Source of the DNA: Agriotes lineatus
Taxonomy: Eukaryota; Arthropoda; Insecta; Coleoptera; Elateridae
Reading direction: 5' to 3'
Assembly (NCBI GenBank): GCA_940337035.1
Contig: CALNHX010001036.1
Span: forward strand, 124,001 to 188,000
Length of the DNA stretch: 64,000 bases
Shown here piece after piece: positions 30,421-42,060 of this stretch. Positions within the stretch are counted from its first letter, which is position 1; every line of letters begins with the position of its first letter. The notes below the pieces were generated by a model, which had not been told where the DNA came from, searched no databases, and was given only the letters and a program-made list of their open reading frames with translations. Both the position numbers and the translations under genes were made by a program.

Positions 30421-31683
30421 CCTAGCAGAGTTTTCTTTTAATTTTTAAATTTAGTTAATAACTATTCGTTTAGAAAATGTCATAAAGGTTTTAAGGCATT
30501 TGCGAAAATCCCCTGGTAATGATAGGCTTAAAGTTTATGATAGTTTTTAGTCTTTTAAACGTGATTTGATACTGTTAATGCTTAATTGTAGCAATATTAG
30601 CGCTGCCTAGTGGCTAGTCCTTACTCACACCATATTTTCTGCTGAGCTAGCTAGGACTGGCTCACCCCTTGTTTAAGGTTAGTACCGGACGTTAAGCCAT
30701 ATTAGGCTTAATTAGGTGAACGTTTGGCACCCAACTTCTATTTTGGTACTGTCAACGTTGAATGAGGTTATTAGATTGATGGGTACGACAGGTTTTATAA
30801 ATCTATCAAACATTCTTTTCACGCACCCCTTGTTTCATATTAGTTTTATACCAGTAATATACTATTAGGGTTGATTAGTTGTTTTTTAGTGAATTCTTGG
30901 CTAGTATATGCCAGAAGTTAGTTTTATCATTGAATCTGAATTGTTTTTAACAATTTAGACTTGTTTGAACTATTCAACACATTTCTGTAATAGTTATTTT
31001 TCTTGTTAGAGTTGTCGAGTACCAAGTTTTCCTATCACAGCTTGTTACGGCAATCTGCTTCTTTTTTTAACTTTCAACCGGTTTTTTGTTCACTTTCTCG
31101 TGGATCACTAGTACTATTTGGAGTGGTTTCCCTCCATATCTGGGGATTTTTTTGGTACTTTTCCTCATCCGTACTTGTGATCTCTCGAGGTCTCGACGTA
31201 TAAGCCAGATTCCCCAGAATATATAGGCGTTAAATACCATTAAAATATTCAGCGTTAATATAATGCAGTGCCCTCTGAAGTGACTAATATTGCCGACACA
31301 GTTTTAAATTTGAGTTTTAGAGATAATCAGAACGATGGCGACGTCATCGTTGTGAGGGATTTTGCCACTTTTTATTAACGCGAAAGGACGTTTTCTTCTA
31401 ACCCTAATTTGAGGTTAGGTTATTTGTTTAGTTTTGAATTGTTTTTTAGAACTGAGGTTACAAAGATAATATTGAAGTGTACATACTCGCCTGTGAAATT
31501 AAGTTATTTTGTGGCAATTATAACGAACGTTTTCAATTACAACTGGCATTTTATTTTCGCTGTGTCTTCTAGATGATCGGTAATTAACCTTGAACAAAGG
31601 CAAACCAAGTAATAATCAACGTTAGATTTGGATAATTACAAATAATACCCTCAATTTTGCTGCCGGCTTCCTGGACTTTGGTC
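30421..31683. other. No gene recognised
   Basis: AT-rich sequence with several poly-T runs. The 66-codon frame at 31003-31203 shows only hydrophobic composition. Confidence 0.5.
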
Positions 31684-31691
31684 GTGCAGAA

Positions 31692-32407
31692 TAGTGATGT
31701 CAAAAAAGTAACTACTTATTCGTTACACGAGTACTCGTTAGTCGACAAGATCCGAAGTAACGGATATCAACTTTCAAAAGTATTCGTTACATTTTTCAAA
31801 CAGTTACTTTAGTTTAACCAATAGTATTTGGTTCGACCTTGCTTTTTATTTTATCGCCATCTTACGGTCCGAAGATTAAGTTTGAAATTGTGTTTAAAAT
31901 TAGAATGCTGTCTGAAAAAGAAGGGGTTCCATGAAAATATTTTTTAGGCATATTCGAACAGCGATTGGCGTTCTTAGCTTGGACTTTTTTAATACCCTAA
32001 AATGAAATAGGTAGGTAATTTCCCGAAGAAATGCTTAATATGCTTTATCATATAAGCGAGGTTTCGGGGATGTTTCGGGGATGTTTTCTGACATTAAGGT
32101 AAAGTTAATTTGAAAACAAAATAAAAAAATCTTAACCAGGTTGTTCTAAAACCTATTTTACGTAAAAATTCAACTCCCGATATTATCGTGTGTATAAGCC
32201 CCGTGTCCAATACACAATTCTGAGAAATGAAGAAGTACGCATTCTACTTTGTTTGTTTATATCAGCTTTCGCAGCTCCATGTGCTTGTCACTCAATATGA
32301 AATCAACGGATACTCTTTAGAATAAACGAGTACAAAGTAACGGATACTACAACGAAAAGTAACGAATAGTTACAAGTACCGAAAAGTAACTAAAGTTGAC
32401 ATCACTA
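31692..32407. mobile_element. Non-autonomous hAT element (716 bp)
   Basis: Ends TAGTGATGTCAA (31692) and its inverted copy ending at 32407 are flanked by GTGCAGAA (31684-31691) and GTGCAGAG (32408-32415), an 8-bp duplication with one change. TAGTGATGTC-like ends and 8-bp duplications are characteristic of hAT MITEs. Subterminal regions carry repeated GTAACGGATA / TTCGTTAC motifs on both sides. No coding capacity. Confidence 0.8.
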
Positions 32408-32415
32408 GTGCAGAG

Positions 32416-32889
32416 CAACGGAAGAGCTGACGAGCAACTATTTCCCTGTTTGGCATCGCTTCCATCAACTGTGCGGGTTGGTGCCATCGCCAAAAGAGAG
32501 CGGTGGAGCAGCGAGGGAATAATATCTCCGCTTACAATAAGGGAGGTGAACGAATGAAAGTGCGTTCTGATGTTAGTAAAATTTATTTTTATTTAGGGTT
32601 GAACTTGTTGGTGTGTGTTTATGTAGAGTGTACTATTTATTTATGTATTGTTATCTGATAAAACTTAAGCGGTGCCACGAATTTGACATTATTGACAATC
32701 ATAAGATAGGAGTTTTATGCATATATATTGTTTATTGAAGTGAAATGTCTAGTAGTGAAAAGGGCGATTAGATCTAAAAGTGATCGATTTACCGATTTTA
32801 GATTCAAATAGAGTACTAAATAAAAGTATACGTTCATCCGAAGTTTTTTATTGAAATAAATAATTCCATGCCTTTCTGCAGTAGCATAA
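32416..32889. other. Short spacer; GC-richer open stretch at its start
   Basis: 32416-32560 is less AT-rich than its surroundings and, together with the sequence just left of the hAT element (31655-31691), forms a stop-free frame when the element is ignored. I do not recognise it. Confidence 0.35.
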
Positions 32890-33200
32890 TTTTAATGGAC
32901 CCAACGAAAGGGGTTTTTCCATAATGTTATACAGTAAAGTAAAATTCAAGGCGCTTAAAAATCTCTGTTAACAGAGGTAATAAGTTAGATCACATGGCTA
33001 AACCAGACTTTTGTTTGAAAAAGGACGAATCAAATTTAAAAAGAAATTGTGACAAAGCTAAATTTACACAAGCAAGTAAACTTTCAATTTGGTTATTGTT
33101 AAGATCTGAATCTAAAAGCACTTCTTTTAATAAATCAAACCATTTGTTAGAAGGGAAACGGCTATAAATAATTTGGTAACAACAAAATCGGCCAATATTT
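32890..33200 (-). pseudogene. Penelope-like element RT remnant
   Basis: The minus strand reads IYSRFPSNKWFDLLKEVLLD, then ESLLACVNLALSQFLFKFD, SSFFKQKSGLAM and, after a stop, a degraded PLSPLL-like PLLTEIF. The block 'F.F...FF.Q..GLAMG.PLSPLLAeIFM' is the RT motif of Penelope-like elements; here the G after GLAM is replaced by a stop. The GIY-YIG endonuclease and the rest of RT were not seen. The fragment abuts a plus-strand non-LTR RT at about 33170-33200. Confidence 0.65.
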
Positions 33201-34376
33201 ATCAAGCTACATATTCCCGTTTTTTAAGTTGGTGCGAAAAGAAAAATGCAAATAGGATAAGGAATGAGAACAAAATCTTTATATCATCATCTAAAGATAT
33301 AAAGCTCGGAATTCCTCAGGTTATCATTGCGGGCCCATTATTATTTATTATCTATATTAAGGATTTGCCAAATACTCTGAGTGGGTCTGGCCATGCGACT
33401 TTTAACTATGCTGATAATACAAATTTGGTTATTTTGGGACTAGTGTGTTGGACTTAGACGCTGAGTTAAGACATTATTTTACTGGGATTGAGAATTGGCT
33501 AATGCAGAACAGACTAGTGCTTAATAAAGATCAAACTAATTGCGTCATCTTTGAAACAAGTCATTCCGTATTGCCTGTGCCGGATCGGGTAACTGTTGGT
33601 AACTCACAAATAAAATTGACTGAATTTGCCCAATGTCTTGGAATGAGTGTCGCCAGGAACCTGAATTGGTACAAGCATGTAGAAGGATTGAGTAAAAAGT
33701 TGAATTCTGTTCTATATAGCTTCCGAGTTATTAAGAACCATCTTAACCTCGACACACTAAAGGTTCTGTACTATGCTAATTTTCAATCTCTTCTGAGTTT
33801 TGGAATTATTTTCTGGTGCAACAATACTCCAAATAATATACAAACAATATTTGTAATACACAAGGCAGTGCTGAGAACGATGTTAATGACGAAATCCAGG
33901 CGTGCTTCATGCAGATCTATTTTAGAACGAACAATATACTGACGGTCGCTGCTCTGTATATTTGTAAATGTTTGCAATTTGAATTTAAAAATAAACAAGC
34001 ACTTGTTGAGTTTGAAAGTACGGGCATTTACAATACGCGTAACCGCCAATACAATTTTCCGAAGCATAGATTAAGCATGACCGAGAAATCTGCGTACTAT
34101 ATATGTTTGAAGTTCTTTAATTGCATGCCCAGCGATATTACCAACATATTGTCACTGAGCAATTATAACTGTAACTAAAATTCTGTTAGATTTAGAACCA
34201 TATGGGATATTATTGTATTTTTGCTGTCAAATATCTTAGCATATGAAACCCTATACCATTGAAGAGTTTCTTCAGTGGTGCATATCTGACATTTTTCGTT
34301 TTTATTATATGTTCTATGTAAAATGTATTATGTACAATATTATCGAAATAAAATCCATTATCTATCTATCTATCTT
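33170..34376 (+). pseudogene. Non-LTR RT, C-terminal half with TCTA tail
   Basis: Frames: LGIPQVIIAGPLLFIIYIKDLP (GVPQGS-like motif, altered), FNYADNTNLVI (YADD-like, second Asp replaced by Asn), then 33445-33942 IENWLMQNRLVLNKDQTNCVIF, QCLGMSVARNLNWYKHV and LLSFGIIFWCNN. It ends (33909-34178) with IYNTRNRQYNFPKHRL and FFNCMPSDI. The order is that of CR1/jockey-type RT. The 3' end is a short (TCTA)n repeat at about 34357-34373 after AATAAAAT. Frameshifts near 33450 and 33940 and the YADN motif show it is inactive. Confidence 0.75.
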
Positions 34377-34611
34377 TCATTTGGAAATTGTTGACCCTCA
34401 GGGCTAACTAACTCCTATAAAAATTTTAAATTTTTACGTGTTTTGCAATGGATCGAAATGTAAAAAGCTTACTTCCCTTAAGGCCGTCATATTGAATTTT
34501 CCAGATTCGGAATTTTTCTCATTAACCTTAGGTCCCAGGGAGAAAAAGTCGGTCACCTTTTTTTGCAACAGGCACGATTGGATTTTATATATATACAGTT
34601 GTGTTCACATA

Positions 34612-36796
34612 TAGTTGGAGCAAAGATATTCGGACGCCTCAGGCTACTACTTAAAGGTTAATGAGCATGGCAAGTGGGATTATGTTGTACACACGACAAT
34701 CCCTTTGTAATAGTTCACAAGCAAATCCATATCCTTAAAATCGAAATGCGGCTACGGAAACGCAATGTTTGTTAGTGTTTAAAAACTTATTATTTTTATT
34801 TAACAACATTGTTAATAAAAAAAGATACAATCAAGAAAGACAAAAAATTATAGAAAATATGTATATGCAACAAATAACTACAGTTTATTGATTGATATAT
34901 ACAAAAAACAACAATTATGAGTACAATATATAAATTAATTTTCGTTATCGCTATCACATGGCCAATCGTCACTATCGCTGTCTCTTAAATTAATAATTAA
35001 TTCTGGAATATCAATAAATTTAAAAAATTGGTCTTCAATGCCAATCACATGCCGAACACAGTTTTTCCAGCTATTTACATGAATTTTATTAACTTCTTCT
35101 TTAATTATTTCTATCATTTTCTCACTAAACTTGGGGCATTGGTTACGTTTTCGAATGTGTGTTTTTAATTCTGCCCATATCATTTCTATAGGATTCATAC
35201 AACAATGATATGGTGGCAATCATAAAACTCTATGGCCTAGTTCTGTAGCTATGGTGTCTACTACATATTTTTTAGAGAACTTCTTAATGGACAACACTTC
35301 CAGTAATTGATTCTTATTGTAAGTTTCTTGAAAATACATGTTGTTCTTGTAAAGAAAATCTGTAATTTCTGCTTTAGTAGAATTACTATTTGGCACTTTT
35401 TCAGCAAGCCTTGAGTGATAACTGGCGTTGTCCATAACGATCACACTATTAGGTGGCAAATTTGGTAACAGCTTATTTGAAAACCACGACTCAAACACAT
35501 CTGAATTCATGTCTTCATGGTAGTCCAATCGACAGTCTCTTATATTTTTCGCAGATAATAGGAGACCATCGTTCACCCATCCCATCTCAGAGCCTACATG
35601 TAAAATTATAATACGTTTTTCTCTTGAAGGTGGAATGTCTAATTGGCATTTCCGAGAATTATCTGTCCATCCTTTTTGAACCACATCATGTGTGTCATAC
35701 CAAGTTTCATCCAAGTAAAATATCGGTCTCTGTTCTTCCCGAAACTTTTTTATCTGTTGTAAGTATTCGCATCGCCATTTTCTAATCCGCGGAGATTCCA
35801 TTATTTGTTGTCTTTTATCTATCTTCTTATAGCGAAATCCCATATTTTTTAGCGATGTCCTTAATGTCGTCATTGAACAATTTATACCCATGTCACCAAT
35901 GATCGTATCATGAATAGTTTTAATTGTTGGCACTACATTAGTTTTATACATGTCATAAACTACGCCGCGTATTGCATGTTCATTAGGCTTTGTTAATATT
36001 TTGTGACACCCATAATCAGAACGCCGTTTACGTGGCAGCGCTTGATTTTTCGCAATTTGAAAAACCGTACTTTTTGGCACTTTAGTTAAAAACGCAGTTC
36101 TTCTCACAACATTGCTTTCTCCTTCAGAAATTAGTGCGTTGTATACATTCAAGACTATGTTTTTCGCATCGTCGGATAAAAAATGCATTGATCGCTGGCT
36201 TGGTCTCTCTCCCGCATCATCAACTTCTTCTAACTCATCACATGGAGCAGCGACTTCTTCAACTTCATCCTCAATTTCATTAGTATCCCATGGTCTCCAC
36301 ATATTCCACAAAATACAACACAACACAAATACTAGATGATAATTAACGTGCGTCAAAGTATAACAGCAACGTTATTATTAAATTTGGGAAGTAAAGACAA
36401 GTCAAGTGATTTATATAATTTATCTTTCATTCTAATTACTGGAAGGGATGTAGTTGTAAATACATACTTTAATGCCAATATGACGCGACGAAACATTAAA
36501 TGTCGATTTCTCTTATCTAGGAATATCATTTGAGCAAAAATAATTTATTCCTCAATCAGGGCATAATCGCATAATGTGTTTATTTACCTAGTAAAATTAA
36601 TTTTGTCATTCAATATTATTAGATAATTAAATATAAATTAAGTAGAAACTTCACTACAAAACGAAATAAATACCACCTTGGAAATATTCCCACCTTTGCG
36701 TATACCTGGCACGACTTAAGCGGACTAACAATAGTAAACTCATTTGCGGTTTAACTTTTAAAGCTCGCTCTGTCCGAAGTATCTTTGCGTCTACTA
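34612..36796 (-). mobile_element. IS630/Tc1-type DNA transposon with unusually long D-E spacing
   Basis: Imperfect inverted ends TAGTTGGAGCAAAGATATTC (34612) and, inverted, TAGTAGACGCAAAGATACTT (to 36796). Each is flanked by TA (34610-34611, 36797-36798). A second CGCAAAGGT-like site lies about 85 bp inside the right end (near 36692-36705). The 2185-bp interior carries one long minus-strand transposase gene with a single stop. It is the most complete DNA element in the window. Confidence 0.8.
34935..36356 (-). pseudogene. IS630/Tc1-family transposase, one in-frame TGA
   Basis: About 473 codons. N-terminal acidic region; helix-turn-helix blocks (VVRRTAFLTKVPKSTVFQIA; HAIRGVVYDMY..VVPTIKTI); RYKKIDKRQQIMESPRI; then the catalytic domain with IFYLDETWYDTH (first D), VIVMDNASYHSRL (second D) and, after the TGA at 35222-35220, LPPYHCCMNPIEMIWAELK (final E). 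There are 81 residues between the second D and the E, against 34-39 in classical Tc1/mariner. The tail is acidic (DSDSDDWPCDSDNEN). It cuts and pastes the element. The start could be the ATG at 36356 or, giving MWRPWDTNE, at 36302. Apart from the TGA (probably a former CGA) the frame is open. Similar to the fragment at 2-256. Confidence 0.8.
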
Positions 36797-39660
36797 TACC
36801 AACAATTTCTGACAACTAAATATTCAAAATTGAGGTACCTTATTACTATAAAAACTCCAGTGGCGTACTTCACGGACATCTAATTGTGTCCTGTTATCTA
36901 TCAATCAAACGGCTAACTGAGCAACTATAGTAATTATGTATGTTTATGTACATATACATTCAATTTTGGAGGATCTTATTATCTCCAAGATTTCCCATTT
37001 TTAAACTGTTCGGTAACTTGGCTTTGACAGTTCGAAGCCTGACATTATTGTATCATACATATTATAATAAAAATTGCTCCACTACTGAGCTTGCATTTTT
37101 AAGCAACCAATCATAAGATCGACGAAATTATTAATTACATCCCCTCCATATTCTAGCGGTATGTGAAAACAACTGTATATTGATGATATTGTTATTAAAC
37201 GTTTTTACTTTCTACCGTAACTCCAAATTGTACTTTACAGGTTTAATTAGAAATTTACAGCTTGCCTTCTTGCCCATACAATTTTTCTTTATATACAAGA
37301 CGAAATCGAGGTATACATTAAATTTTACTCTTAAAAAATGTAAATAAAGGAGACTATACTGTTTAAGCCAGGATTTTTGATGTAACCACTTTTATCGACG
37401 GAATTATTTTCCCGATTTGTCACATTATTCTAACCTCAATTTGACTGTCACTTTCTCCACACCACTTGTACAACACCTTTTATTAAGAAGCTGATCCGTT
37501 ATACAGGATTTTACCTAAATATCTATAAAAATCGCATAAGCTAAAACATTATTTCCTTCACATTACCCCAGTCTCGAACAACGTCATAAACAAAGATGGC
37601 CGAGCTGACTAAATACGCGAATCAGATTATTGTCAAATGTTTATAAAAGGCCTTGGTTAACAAAATTGTACGTTGCAAAAATTTTGTTTTAAAAACCAAA
37701 GCGACATTTAAAAGTTCTATAGCGAACCTAATGTTTCTCTGAAAACATTTTTTTTAAGGAAATATGATTCACTTCTGGTTAGCTACAGAGATGCATTCAT
37801 CCCAGTTAGCCGTTGGTGGCAATCTTGTTTACAAGGAGCGTGAAAGCACTCCAAAAACCGTTTCTTTCCTGGAGGAAAATGTCGGATTTTCACATCATCG
37901 TTGCAGACATAGCTTCGACGTCAGACGCCGAAGAAAGCAGGATGTTGATGTAAGCTGCTTTGTCTTTTGAATTTGTTTTTATTCAAAGCCAAGCTACACA
38001 AAATGGCGTCGTTGACCTTAATGACGGTAACGCAGTCACTTACCAGTTTTGAAAATTGTAAATTTCTGTATTTTGGCGAGAGACGCTCAAAATTGCATTT
38101 TAAAGAGCATATTTTCTTATGTCTTCTTTTATTTTCTTTAATAACAAACAAGTTCTACTTTACTAGCTTTGGTGTTCTAAATTTACAAAGGAAATCAGTA
38201 GGTGGGCTGTTCCTTTGTTTCTAATTACCCCATAAAGAAACGAACTTTGTGATCCTAGTAACAAGTATGGTGTGTTCCAAAAAAAAAAAACTCATTTGGG
38301 GTAGGACTTGGAAAGAAAGATAGAAAATCTAGTCATGTCTTAACTTAAGTCTGTAGGTGAATGTCAGATTGAAATTTATTTATAAAAACATTGTCACTGT
38401 GATAGGTAAAAGTTTACACTGCATTAAGTTTAATTGTATCAAGCCAAAAGGAAAATAAGATGGCATGTACACAACAACAACGAGTGTAATAATCATAACG
38501 GTCAATAAAAATTGTTTTTGTTAAGTAATTTGTATATTTTCAGGAAAACAATTCAAGGTCAAGATGTAATTTAGTTCTCTGACTTGGTAGTTAATTTGCA
38601 TCAATGGGTATATCTCAAGTTATGGCAAACTTCAATTTGATTTCTCATGCTGCGAATGAGTTTTAGTATAAAACGCACGATATATAGACTAAATCAAACT
38701 TTCGAGCTACCTGATTGCTTTGCTACGAAAGTTAGTTACTTTCGCATCTAGGGCAGAAACGTATATATTCTTTTAAAAATCAAATTTTAAAGTAAGCCGC
38801 TATTCTCGGGACAAGGCACGCATTCCCACTGTTTGGGGCAAAATTCAAGGAGGCAGTTACACTTATTAGCATATACAGACAAAAACAAAATAGAAGGGAT
38901 ACCAAAAAAATAGAGTATTGTAAGCCGAATTTGCAGTGTCAGTAATTTTCTTGCGGGGTATTAGTAATACAGAGCCATTGTCTACACTGCACTTTATCAA
39001 GCTACATTTGAACTACAAATTACTGTATTATTAGTTCATGTAAATTTGAACAGTCTAATAAGTTAGACAAATATGCAAAACTGTGTAATTTAAACCACAT
39101 ATATACATTAAATTTATAGGTAACATTAAAATAACATGTGGATAAGTTAAAAAACAAGCTGATGAAATAATTATTTATGTACTAAGGGAATTATGAAGAT
39201 GGTTAGGCCCTTTCCAGGGTGACAAGTTTGCAAGCCTGAGGGCTCTACCCCGAGGGTTATGGACATCACTTTGAATGCACAGATAACTTGAAAAGCTTGC
39301 AGATCAATCCCTAACGTCCTAGAGCGTTGTGGACTGCTTTATATACCTCGTATCACATATATATACGACAAAACCAATAGAACAACAAATTACTATTGTC
39401 TCTACTTAAATCTACATTTAAAATGTGTATACCAAACAATCCCAGATCATTGAAATTAATGATAACTACGAGTACATACAGCAAATGGTATAACCAGTGC
39501 CACAAAAGAATAAAAATGTATAACAATGAATTAAAATTAAAATCTGCAAAAAAAACATGCACCTGTGTTTACATTTTATTCTTTTATAAAGAACAAAATC
39601 ACCCAGAGACATTAAAATATTTTATAAAGTTGTGAGCAAGGATATAATATTTCATTGACG
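36797..39660. other. Longest stretch without a recognised gene
   Basis: Nearly 2.9 kb. Two short frames (37764-37970, 37967-38224) lie in slightly GC-richer sequence around 37590-38150 with several 'atggc' contexts, but no motif or homolog is recognised. 38277-38290 is a 13-A run. The remainder is AT-rich and closed in all frames. Confidence 0.5.
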
Positions 39661-39671
39661 AGTAATCGCAA

Positions 39672-40470
39672 TCAATTCCAATTAAAGAAATTATATTTAA
39701 CTATTCGATAAAAAAATATATTTGCATACCAAACATTTAAATAAAATGTGTTTTCTTTAATGTACATCATTAAAGTCAGCGATAGAATTGATACACAACT
39801 GGAATCACTTTTTCTCGTCATGAATTTGACATTCCTAATCCACAGATATTTTATACTGCTAGATCTTTTAAACTCACGGCACTTTCTAAATAATTTTCTA
39901 TTATCAGGAAATAACGACTGATTTATATACACTGGCTTTGACGTACCACAAGTAGGGTCCAAAATTCCTGTAGAAAAGTTGCAGTAATTTTTTTTTACTT
40001 GCAAGAATCCCTCCTTATGAATTCGATTGACAAATTTTACGTCGATGGTTCTAGGCTGCTGGGACCGCTGAACGTCTAACTTCAACTTGTGACAAGCATC
40101 GATCATTTCTTTTTTCACTTCATAGTTTAACACTCTTCCGATTGCACTAATTGTGGAAAATATGTTTTCATTCTTCGGTTCAGGCACTCCAAATACTTCC
40201 AAAATATTCAATCCACTATATTGTTCCAATTTATTTATCCTGCTTTCAGTTCCTGACTTTCTTGCTTCAGGTCTAAATTTTCTGAATTTAGTTTCTCCAC
40301 CCTATTTAAAAATTCTTCAACTTTATTGTCCCTTTATTGCAACATCTTTTTTAAATCTTCAACCTGTTCGTTATAATAATCAAGAGACTTTTGAAACGCA
40401 TGCAGTTGTTTAGACAGCGCCTTATTTTCTTTGCTAACTACTCGTTTAACAGCAGCGGTGACTATCTGCA
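39672..40470 (-). pseudogene. L1-type ORF1 (coiled coil plus RRM-like)
   Basis: Minus strand: from about 40470 a heptad-rich coiled coil (KRVVSKENKALSKQLHAFQK; QVEDLKKMLQ, then a stop; EFLNRVEKLNSENLDLKQES). After another stop, the frame 40229-39672 reads LEQYSGLNILEVFGVPEPKN-type sequence, IDACHKLKLDV, PRTIDVKFVNRIHKEGFL and VYINQSLFPDNRKLFRKC. Same architecture as 62294-62929. Two stops in the coiled coil make it a pseudogene. Confidence 0.65.
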
Positions 40471-40893
40471 GCATTTCGGGGCCAATATTGCTGTATAAAT
40501 TGTATTATCTGCACTCGCAACACCTTTACTTTTGCAGGAACCACATCGCCAAGCGGCCTTTGTGTCGCTGTTAAGCTTCTTCTAATTTGTTTCCCGTATT
40601 CCGGAACACAAATAATGAAGTGCATTCTTGCAGCCTGCATAAACTACATAGTCTTGTTATGGAGGTAGAATGTCAAAGTAAACATTACAGATAGCCATTT
40701 TACTCAAAATTAACACTTTTGGCAACCTGTAAAATTAAACAAACATAGAGCGATTTTTCACGCAAGCAACTCGGAATTTTGCTTTGCTTAAATTTGTGTT
40801 GTCCTCCGAAAGGTGCATTTAACATGATCAAGTAGTACAACAAGCTCATGTCTGCAGATAAGTCTATAGCTGGGTATCTTGCCTTGTCCGGAA

Positions 40894-40927
40894 GCACAGA
40901 ATAAACACCTAGGTGTTTATTCTGTGC
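40894..40927. repeat. 34-bp perfect palindrome
   Basis: GCACAGAATAAACACCT is immediately followed by its exact reverse complement, centred between 40910 and 40911. The outer bases TCCGG (left) and CCGGA (right) extend the symmetry with a 2-bp offset. It adjoins the start of the SINE. Confidence 0.9.
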
Positions 40928-41053
40928 CGGACCGAGCTCCGTAGCCTAGTGCGTTGCACGCCTACCTAGCATTCGGGAGATCGTGGGTTCGATTCCCGCG
41001 ACCGTCTACCTTGATTCAGGTTTTTAGGTGGTTTTCCTGAGTCAACAGAGTAC
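40928..41053 (+). mobile_element. tRNA-derived SINE, 5' part (interrupted)
   Basis: GTAGCCTAGTGCGTTGC resembles a Pol III A box and GGGTTCGATTCCC is a near-consensus B box, about 40 bp apart, followed by a non-tRNA body (TTTTTAGGTGGTTTTCCTGAG). It lacks tRNA cloverleaf pairing. The body stops at the LTR element starting 41054. The likely continuation (CTGAGGTGAATGCCGGGGCA) lies at 43424 after that element. Confidence 0.65.
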
Positions 41054-41214
41054 TGTTACGATTGTCACTTGTTTTAGGTTGTTAAGGTGACGATCGCAAA
41101 CAAAGTTTATTGAGTTCATTATATTGGTTTATGAAGCAACACGCGTTTTATTTCAACCTCTATATATGAACATATTTATGTAAAATATAACGCCCCAAAG
41201 GCCCCATTCTTACA
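41054..41214 (+). repeat. 5' LTR
   Basis: 161 bp, TGTTACGA...TTACA. Differs from the 3' LTR by four substitutions and two 1-base indels within the shared part. A GGTGACGATCGCAAAC segment and an ACGCCCCAAAGGCCCC segment are conserved in both. Confidence 0.85.
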
Positions 41215-42060
41215 AATGGTGACCCTGAACGTGTGATGCACATCATACATCCACCTGAAGCAAGTCCTCTCCCACAGCTTCAGAACCGCCTCTGCCTCCT
41301 CCAGCCTGTTGTGAAGTCCCTGGAGTTCATCTAACAAAAGCTAAGTGTTATCATTTTACACATTTCGCTTTTGACACCTCGCAATACCTGCAGGCAGTAC
41401 AGCTGTCACGGCCTGGAATTGTGTCTAGCGGTCTTGTCACCACTGCGACTTCGATCAGGTGTGAGATCTGGAACGGACTATCGTGCGACCTGCAGCCTTC
41501 CTGCGAACTGCGAGACTATCTACTAGCTAGCCCAGATGCCTTCTGCCATGGCGACCGCTACCGGCCAACATACCAGCTGAGCTGGAACTCTTTGGAGCAT
41601 ACTTGGTTCATCTTCCAGACCCAAACCAACTTTGCCCGCGGCGCATGCTCATCTACACTCTCAAGATCCAACCCGGATGCCTTCTGCCGCAGTGAAAACA
41701 GCCTAACCAAAAGCTAAGTGTTTACATCTATTAAGCTTTAAATGTCACTTACATTTAACTTCACCAGTATTACCGTAGAGTAAACTTCAATCGGTAGTTT
41801 CTGGCACCCCCGCGAGACCTTATATGCGGTTCTCCTGTCAGTGTATGTGTATTTACCAAAATTCCTTGCACATTACTCCACAACCGTCAAATGCTAGCTT
41901 TTAACTTGACAATTGTCAAAAGTGACATTTCAAGGCAGCTTCGTTCGCGCTGCATATCGCAACGCATGAAAGTGCAATAACTATATAATATTAAAACTGC
42001 TAAAATTGATCTTTCGGTCTTCTTCGAACATTTTCCTGCAACGCCCGTGGTCCGATACAT

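Noticed and set aside
37590..38150. Host gene exons around 37764-38150
   Set aside because: Slightly GC-richer with short frames, but no splice-consistent reading or recognisable motif.
40935..41010. Functional tRNA gene
   Set aside because: A- and B-box-like sequences are present but the acceptor and anticodon arms do not pair; it continues into a SINE body.
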